From: Acidobacteriota bacterium
GTDB taxonomy: Bacteria; Acidobacteriota; HRBIN11
Direction of reading: 5' to 3'
NCBI GenBank assembly: GCA_030550225.1
Contig: JAUQPV010000007.1
Coordinates: 1-26,498 of the forward strand
DNA length: 26,498 bases
The notes beneath the pieces were generated by a model that had not been told where the DNA came from, made no database searches, and worked only from the letters and a program-made list of their open reading frames with translations. Positions 21,838 through 26,498 of this stretch are shown in pieces (position 1 is the stretch's first letter; every line of letters begins with the position of its first letter). The position numbers and the translations under genes were made by a program.

Positions 21838-21873
21838 AAAAGGCAAAGAGCATAGAGTCAAGAGCAAGGACTG
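21838..21873. repeat. Period-7 array, GCAAAGG family
   Basis: Words ggcaaaga, gcataga, gtcaaga, gcaagga follow the second pseudopilin and end about 50 nt before the stop codon of the converging yfhO-like gene. Confidence 0.75.
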
Positions 21874-21923
21874 AGAGGCTGGGGTCCCCACGCACCATAG
21901 GCGAGTTCCGGGCCCTGGGAGCT

Positions 21924-24365
21924 TCACATAGGACTCCCCCGGAGCGTCCCTCTTGTGTCCAGACGGCGGTATCGGGCCCATCTGACTCCACCCAGGATAA
22001 AGGTGAGCAGGCTCAGACCCAAGCCGACCGGCAGGCCGGCGGGTGTATAGGACCACTCGACATGATGGGTCCCGGCCGAGACCTCGACGGCCATGAAAGC
22101 ATGATTGGCCCGGAGAAGGGGCACAGGTCGACGGTCTACCAAGACTTTCCAGCCAGGATCCCACGTTTCTGAGAAGACGACATACCCCGGACAGTCAGTC
22201 GTCACGGTCACATCCATCCGGTGGTTGGAAGCCCGTCGGTATTCCAGGCGGTGGGCGCATGGACTCGAAGTGAGTTGTCGACTGCCGAGTAATAAGACTT
22301 CCCGTCGGGGATCCCAAGAGGAGCTGAACAGGGTCTGCAGGAGGGTCTGGGGGTCCTGGAAAGACCGACTTGAGGAGACGAAATACACGGGCGGCAGGGC
22401 CTCTTCATGCTTATATACGTAGTAATCCGTGTAAGCGCGGACACGGCCCAGGACCTGAAGGTCTGGAGGCCCCATTCCTTGGGGGGCGATGAGGACTGTT
22501 ACGCCCGCGGCGGTTAAAATAGGCCGGCACTGACTCCACGGCGTGTTTAGGAAGTCTCGGACCAGGTCGCTGACCCAACGGTTTTGAACCCCTCCGACGT
22601 CTCTATGAAAAATCATCGGTATATCATATAGAGTTCCCAGCCAGAAGTCGAGACTCTCCATATCGAGGATCCGTCGGTACAAGACACTTGGTTCGGGGAG
22701 TTGCTCTAAGGGTATCGTCCCCGGCGGGGCCTCAATGCGGACCAGGCGGCCGAGACCGATGTGGTTTCGGACAAGGATAGCCAAGTCAGGCACTTGATAG
22801 AGGTTGCGGGGTGCGTATACGTTCACGTGCTGAGCGGCGGCGAAGAGGTCGGCGGCTACGATGGCGACCAGGAGCCTTTTTTGCCAGGGACGGGGCCGGT
22901 ACCAGCGATAGAAAAACAGGAGGAGGGTAGTCAGTGTGACGATGAGGGTGTGGGTCAAGGACCGTTGCAAGCCTTGATCCATCGTCGGGTCCCATCGGTG
23001 GAAAGTCCAGCGAGCCCATCGCTCTGCCCAAGCCGGGACGAAGCGCCAGAGGGCCCAGACGGTGACCCAAGCGGCCCCGAATATCCATGAGACGGTAAGA
23101 AAAGTTCGGTGAGACCTTCTTGGGAAGGGCTCATGGTCGTCCGCCATAAGCCACTCCAGGCCTCGGGCCGCCAGGAGTGTGAGGGGCAGGCAAGTCAGCA
23201 AAAAGTACTTACTGGGAAAACGAAACCAATTCCAAGGGGGGTAGCGGTAGAGCTCGGCGACCCCGGGCAGGTGGGGGCCTAAGCTGAATCCCACACCGAC
23301 CAGGGCCGTGGTCACCAGCCAACCTTTCAGAGGCCAGGGCCAGGGGTCGGGACGTCGCGCCCGCAGGCCCGCTAAGGCCAGGAGGAGAGTGGGAGCGCCA
23401 ACGTAAATACTGGTCAAATAAGGCAAGGTAGGGTCTAAGGCCTGTCCCCAGAAGTCTCGTTGAAATTGCTTATCGATGCGGCCCATAAACTCAGGCAGGA
23501 CTAATTCAGGTAGCCGTTTTGGATGGATAGGCCATGTCGTCACGACGACGTAAGGGATACCCTGGGGCCGCCTCGATGAAAGAAACTGGTAGAGGGCGGG
23601 TAGGACTTGAAAGGCCGTGACGCCCAAGACGCCGATAACCCATAGCCCCCAGTGGACCGCGCCTTGCCAGACCCTCAGGATGGGGCGAACGCCTTCCCTT
23701 CGTGGGGACCCGGAAAACTGGGATGGGGCCAATAAGGCCCATCCCAGCAGAAAAGCGGTGGTCATCGCCATTACTTCTGGCGACCCGCCCAGGACTTGGA
23801 GAGCACCCAGGGTGACCGAAGCGACCAGCCACCGTCGGCGTCTCTCAAGGAACCAACGGTGCCATGCTCCCAAGACCCATGGCCAATAGGTCATGGAGAT
23901 GAAGATGCTCATCAAGTTCATCAGGGACAAGAGGGGGCCAGTGAACGCATAGACGTAGGCACTTAGTAGAGAAGCCGTCCGGCTGAATCCCAGACAGCGT
24001 CCCAGCCAATAGGCTCCCAGGGCCGCCCATAGGACGTGGACGACCAATTCGACATTAAAAGCGGTAATAGGCGAAAAGACCCAATAGAACCCAATCGTCG
24101 GATAGGCCGGTAGGTTGACGACGTTGGACCAGTAAGGCTGACCTCCTTGAATGAGGGGATCCCACCAGGGAAGCTCTCCGGCCTGGAGCCATCGGGCTAG
24201 CCGGAGGCGCTGGGGATAGAATTGGACCGAGATGTCTCGATAAAAGAAGGTCTCTCCGCCAAAGAGGGGTCGGTAGAAAAGGATCAAGACGGTTAAGGTT
24301 AACAGCCCCAGCTCCGGCCGGCGGAGCGGCGGGAACCGCCGGAGCGCGTCGGTAGTGATCTTCAT
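21924..24365 (-). CDS. YfhO-family multi-pass membrane protein
   Basis: An 813-residue protein with about a dozen hydrophobic segments in the first ~480 residues. It starts with the family's typical pattern: FFYRDISVQFYPQRLRLARWLQAGELPWWDPLIQGGQPYWSN. The last ~100 residues are the family's beta-rich periplasmic tail, GYVVFSETWDPGWKVLVDRRPVP, then NHAFMAVEVSAGTHHVEWSYTP and a last membrane helix. The family belongs to the GT-C-like glycosyltransferases thought to use polyprenyl-linked sugars to decorate wall or lipid polymers; the substrate here is unknown. The ATG at 24365 overlaps the stop of an 8-codon frame (MMDQGTGL) that itself follows GGAAGGAG, so translation may be coupled. It probably follows the TPR gene in one transcript. 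Confidence 0.85.
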   Translation of the reverse strand: MKITTDALRRFPPLRRPELGLLTLTVLILFYRPLFGGETFFYRDISVQFYPQRLRLARWLQAGELPWWDPLIQGGQPYWSNVVNLPAYPTIGFYWVFSPITAFNVELVVHVLWAALGAYWLGRCLGFSRTASLLSAYVYAFTGPLLSLMNLMSIFISMTYWPWVLGAWHRWFLERRRRWLVASVTLGALQVLGGSPEVMAMTTAFLLGWALLAPSQFSGSPRREGVRPILRVWQGAVHWGLWVIGVLGVTAFQVLPALYQFLSSRRPQGIPYVVVTTWPIHPKRLPELVLPEFMGRIDKQFQRDFWGQALDPTLPYLTSIYVGAPTLLLALAGLRARRPDPWPWPLKGWLVTTALVGVGFSLGPHLPGVAELYRYPPWNWFRFPSKYFLLTCLPLTLLAARGLEWLMADDHEPFPRRSHRTFLTVSWIFGAAWVTVWALWRFVPAWAERWARWTFHRWDPTMDQGLQRSLTHTLIVTLTTLLLFFYRWYRPRPWQKRLLVAIVAADLFAAAQHVNVYAPRNLYQVPDLAILVRNHIGLGRLVRIEAPPGTIPLEQLPEPSVLYRRILDMESLDFWLGTLYDIPMIFHRDVGGVQNRWVSDLVRDFLNTPWSQCRPILTAAGVTVLIAPQGMGPPDLQVLGRVRAYTDYYVYKHEEALPPVYFVSSSRSFQDPQTLLQTLFSSSWDPRREVLLLGSRQLTSSPCAHRLEYRRASNHRMDVTVTTDCPGYVVFSETWDPGWKVLVDRRPVPLLRANHAFMAVEVSAGTHHVEWSYTPAGLPVGLGLSLLTFILGGVRWARYRRLDTRGTLRGSPM

Positions 24366-24495
24366 AGGCCCGTACCCTGGTCCATCATTAGGCGCTTACA
24401 GCACTCCTTCCGATAGAATCCTGGCTCGTGGGGCATCGGCGTGTCCCCAGAAACTAAGAGCTCCCGGTATCATAGGCTTCAACGTAGGACCTTTA

Positions 24496-25398
24496 TTACC
24501 ACACCTTCTCTCGCAAGAGGTGGGGTTTAAAGATCAAGGAATCCGGGTGGGGCTCGACCCGGGCCATCTGGGGGTTGTACCGGAAGGGTCGGCCCTCGGG
24601 GTCGGTCAGAGGGCCCTGGTAGCCGATGGCCCGGAGCTCCCGCAGGTCCTTCGGAATATAGCCTCGGAGGGTATAGAATCGCTCGACCCACCGCTGGATT
24701 TCCCGGGCTTGGATCCACAACTGCAGGTCGTGGATGTGGGATTTCGCGACGCGGCCGGTGAAGCTGTCCGGGGCTGTCTGGGCCACGTAGCGCCAGAGGT
24801 TCAGGGCATCTTCCAAACTACCGAGTTCACCCTTCATGCGGGCCTTCCAGGAAATCGTCCAGGGAGGTGCACCGGGGATTCGGGAAGCTTTGTCGAAGTA
24901 TTCGTATGCTTTTCGGAAGTCCCGGGCCTGGTACCAGCTGTAGTAGCCGGCGTCGACGGCGATTTCCCAGGCGTCGGGGTTGTTTTTTAGGCCGAGGTCG
25001 AGGATCGGGAGGGCGCAGTCGTAGAGGCGGCGCTCCTCGTAGACGCAGATGAGGCCCGCCAGGCGGTAGGGGTCCCGGTACAGGGGGTCCAGCTCGGCGA
25101 TGAGCGTGTAAATTTTGTGGATGTACTGGTAGCGAAGCGGGTTTTCGTAGCTCCCGTAAAACTGGATGGACCACAGGTAGATGACGTCAGCTAAGGCCTG
25201 CCGGAAGCCCACGGAGATCAAGTCTAACAGCGTACCCCGGGGGAGGTACAGGACCGAGTAGACGGTCGGGAAGGCCGCCCCGAAGCGACGTTCCGTGTGG
25301 TAGTTCCAGGCGACCTGAAGGGCAAAAGTCAGGCTGAGGGTAAGGAGTAAGACGTGGGCCTTGACTCGTGCCGTCCGAGTCGGGCTCTTCGGGCGCAC
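24496..25398 (-). CDS. Membrane-anchored TPR protein with pseudopilin-like C-terminal tail
   Basis: A 300-residue protein. The GTG at 25398 is chosen because GGAGG (25404-25408) is 5 nt ahead and the longer frame runs through repeat DNA. After VRPKSPTRTARVKAH one membrane segment (VLLLTLSLTFALQVAW) anchors it. Helical repeats follow: YQYIHKIYTLIAELDPLYRDPYRLAGL, DAWEIAVDAGYYSWYQARDFRKAYEYFDKASRI, and a block around LGSLEDALNLW. The last ~45 residues (YIPKDLRELRAIGYQGPLTD and PEGRPFRYNP) look like the C-terminal motif of GspG-type pseudopilins (PxDLxEL...DPxGxPFxY). The function is unknown. It sits 130 nt upstream of the yfhO-like gene. Confidence 0.75.
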   Translation of the reverse strand: MRPKSPTRTARVKAHVLLLTLSLTFALQVAWNYHTERRFGAAFPTVYSVLYLPRGTLLDLISVGFRQALADVIYLWSIQFYGSYENPLRYQYIHKIYTLIAELDPLYRDPYRLAGLICVYEERRLYDCALPILDLGLKNNPDAWEIAVDAGYYSWYQARDFRKAYEYFDKASRIPGAPPWTISWKARMKGELGSLEDALNLWRYVAQTAPDSFTGRVAKSHIHDLQLWIQAREIQRWVERFYTLRGYIPKDLRELRAIGYQGPLTDPEGRPFRYNPQMARVEPHPDSLIFKPHLLREKVW

Positions 25399-25413
25399 GG
25401 GCACCTCCGGAAT

Positions 25414-25880
25414 CGGGCAGTAAGGCAGATGGGCAGTCGGCAGGTCGGGGGAGGGGCAGGCCCGTGTGCCTGCCCCGAAATGGGGAGCGCAAGCCTCTGG
25501 CCTGCGGGTTTCGGCAGACGTCCCGTCTGCAGGAATATGGGCCTCCATTCCCTGAACACCGGCAGGACGGCCGGTGTCATCCCCAGGAAAAGGTTCGTAG
25601 TAGCGCAATTTATTGCGCATATCGTGCGGCGATGAATCGCCGTACTACGAACGGTTTGTAGTAACGCAATGGCGGCGGCCCTTGCATCCGAACACCGGCG
25701 GTACTGCCGGCGTCCCCCTCCAGAGCCGGCGGCCATGCCCCCTCCTCGGAACGCCGGCAGTCATGCCGGCGTCCTCCTATCCTGGCGCCGCCAGTCATGG
25801 CGGCGTCTATCCCCTCGGAACGCCGGCAGTGATGCCGGCGTCTACCTCAGGAACCGTCAGTGATGGCGGTGTCTTCCTTA
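25414..25880. repeat. Repeat-filled gap between TPR and coiled-coil genes
   Basis: 25414-25450: period-8 array gggcagta, aggcagat, gggcagtc, ggcaggtc. 25448-25547: GGGGCAGGC...GCCTGCCCC hairpin, then a single GCAGACGTCCCGTCTGC unit like those at 13470-13640. 25556-25580: ACACCGGCA hairpin. 25597-25648: double-hairpin repeat, second copy of 16201-16262 in opposite orientation. 25690-25880: ACGCCGGCA/TGCCGGCGT hairpin array. No gene is visible. Confidence 0.85.
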
Positions 25881-25907
25881 TGGACGAACCGCCGCACGAC
25901 GGACAGC

Positions 25908-26498
25908 CTACCGGCCCAGCAGGGCGGCGATGACGGCCAGCAGGACGGCAAAACTGATACCCACCAGCCAGATGAAATACCGGCTCAACTTCTGGTCGAG
26001 GGCCTGGATTTGAGCCGTCAACTTCTGGTCGACAGCTCGGATTTCGGCCATCAGCTCCTCTCGGAACCGGTCGACTTTCTGGTCAACAGCCTGGATTTGG
26101 GCCGTCAACTTCTGGTCGAGGGCCTGGATTTGAGCCGTCAACTTCTGGTCGACAGCTCGGATCTCGGCCATCAGCTCCTCTCGGAACCGGTCGACTTTCT
26201 GGTCAACAGCTTGGATTTGGGCCGTCAGCCTCTGGTCGACGGTCCGAATCTCCGCCATGAGTTCTTCTCGGAACCGGTCGACTTTCTGGTCAACAGCTTG
26301 GATTTGGGCCGTCAACTTCTGGTCGACAGCTCGGATCTCGGCCATCAGCTCCTCTCGGAACCGGTCGACTTTCTGGTCGACGGCCTGGATTTGAGCCGCC
26401 AGCTTCCGGTCGACGGTCCGAATCTCCGCCATGAGTTCTTCTCGGAACCGGTCGACTTTCTGGTCCAGGTGGGCGACCATCTCCCGGAGTTCGGCGCC
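25908..26498 (-). CDS. Tandem-repeat coiled-coil protein with C-terminal membrane anchor (5' end outside window)
   Basis: At least 196 residues, open to the window edge. The ATG at 26480 has no properly spaced ribosome-binding site, and the frame continues upstream (GAELRE), so the start is probably outside. It is built from 29-residue units VDRFREELMAEIRAVDQK-LTAQIQAVDQK, four complete copies, with one extra 11-residue piece ALDQKLTAQIQ. 29 equals 7+11+11, so the coil mixes heptad and hendecad steps. The last ~25 residues (YFIWLVGISFAVLLAVIAALLGR) are a membrane helix. The DNA repeats at 87 nt. It resembles small bacterial coiled-coil tail-anchored proteins of unknown role. Confidence 0.85.
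   Translation of the reverse strand, partial: GAELREMVAHLDQKVDRFREELMAEIRTVDRKLAAQIQAVDQKVDRFREELMAEIRAVDQKLTAQIQAVDQKVDRFREELMAEIRTVDQRLTAQIQAVDQKVDRFREELMAEIRAVDQKLTAQIQALDQKLTAQIQAVDQKVDRFREELMAEIRAVDQKLTAQIQALDQKLSRYFIWLVGISFAVLLAVIAALLGR

Noticed and set aside
25399..25620. N-terminal extension of the TPR protein (MRNKLRYYEP start)
   Set aside because: The start and first ~70 codons lie in repeats; a similar MRNELRYYQP frame arises from the other copy near 16240. GTG at 25398 has a proper ribosome-binding site.

Overview
The window is a GC-rich bacterial chromosome segment, probably from a diderm. It shows a lipoprotein signal, two prepilin-type proteins, an O-antigen-ligase-like protein and a SAM-I riboswitch. 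A deep-branching or thermophilic phylum such as Acidobacteriota is a guess from style only; no marker here settles it. No transposase, integrase, rRNA or CRISPR was seen.

Layout. 1-255: a broken family-4 uracil-DNA glycosylase (-). 953-9269 (+): Wzy/O-antigen-ligase-like protein with TPRs, a Uma2-type nuclease, tRNA-Leu(UAA), a hicB-hicA toxin-antitoxin pair lying between two copies of the tRNA 3' half, dnaJ, and a PQQ-propeller lipoprotein. 9463-13411 (-): threonine synthase, aspartate-semialdehyde dehydrogenase and aspartate kinase, read from a consensus promoter and a clear SAM-I riboswitch about 350 nt upstream of thrC. 14274-21819 (+): an M28 peptidase, a ThiD-like kinase, a GspC/PilP-like membrane protein, tRNA adenosine deaminase TadA, and two tandem Cys-rich pseudopilins with a possible sigma-54 promoter. 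21924-26498 (-): a YfhO-like membrane protein, a TPR protein with a pseudopilin-like tail, and a coiled-coil membrane protein cut by the window edge.

The most unusual property is what fills the intergenic DNA. Almost every gap holds short degenerate tandem arrays whose period is exactly 7 nt (words near GCAAAGG, GAATTGC, GATGCGG, GGGTGTT) or exactly 8 nt (words near GGCAGTTC, ACCTGCC, GTCACGAC). They are mixed with several families of perfect hairpins (ACACCGGCA-n-TGCCGGTGT and others). Three gaps carry a larger inverted element whose arms look like facing Rho-independent terminators, and whose centre holds one of the period-7/8 arrays. Arrays run up to start codons, form the last codons of tadA and thrC, and one lies inside the lipoprotein reading frame.

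How the genes fit together: thrC, asd and lysC form one aspartate-family unit that appears to sense SAM, although homoserine dehydrogenase and homoserine kinase are absent here. The GspC/PilP-like protein, the pseudopilins and the pseudopilin-tailed TPR protein suggest a type II secretion or type IV pilus theme. Wzy and YfhO-like proteins point to surface glycan work.
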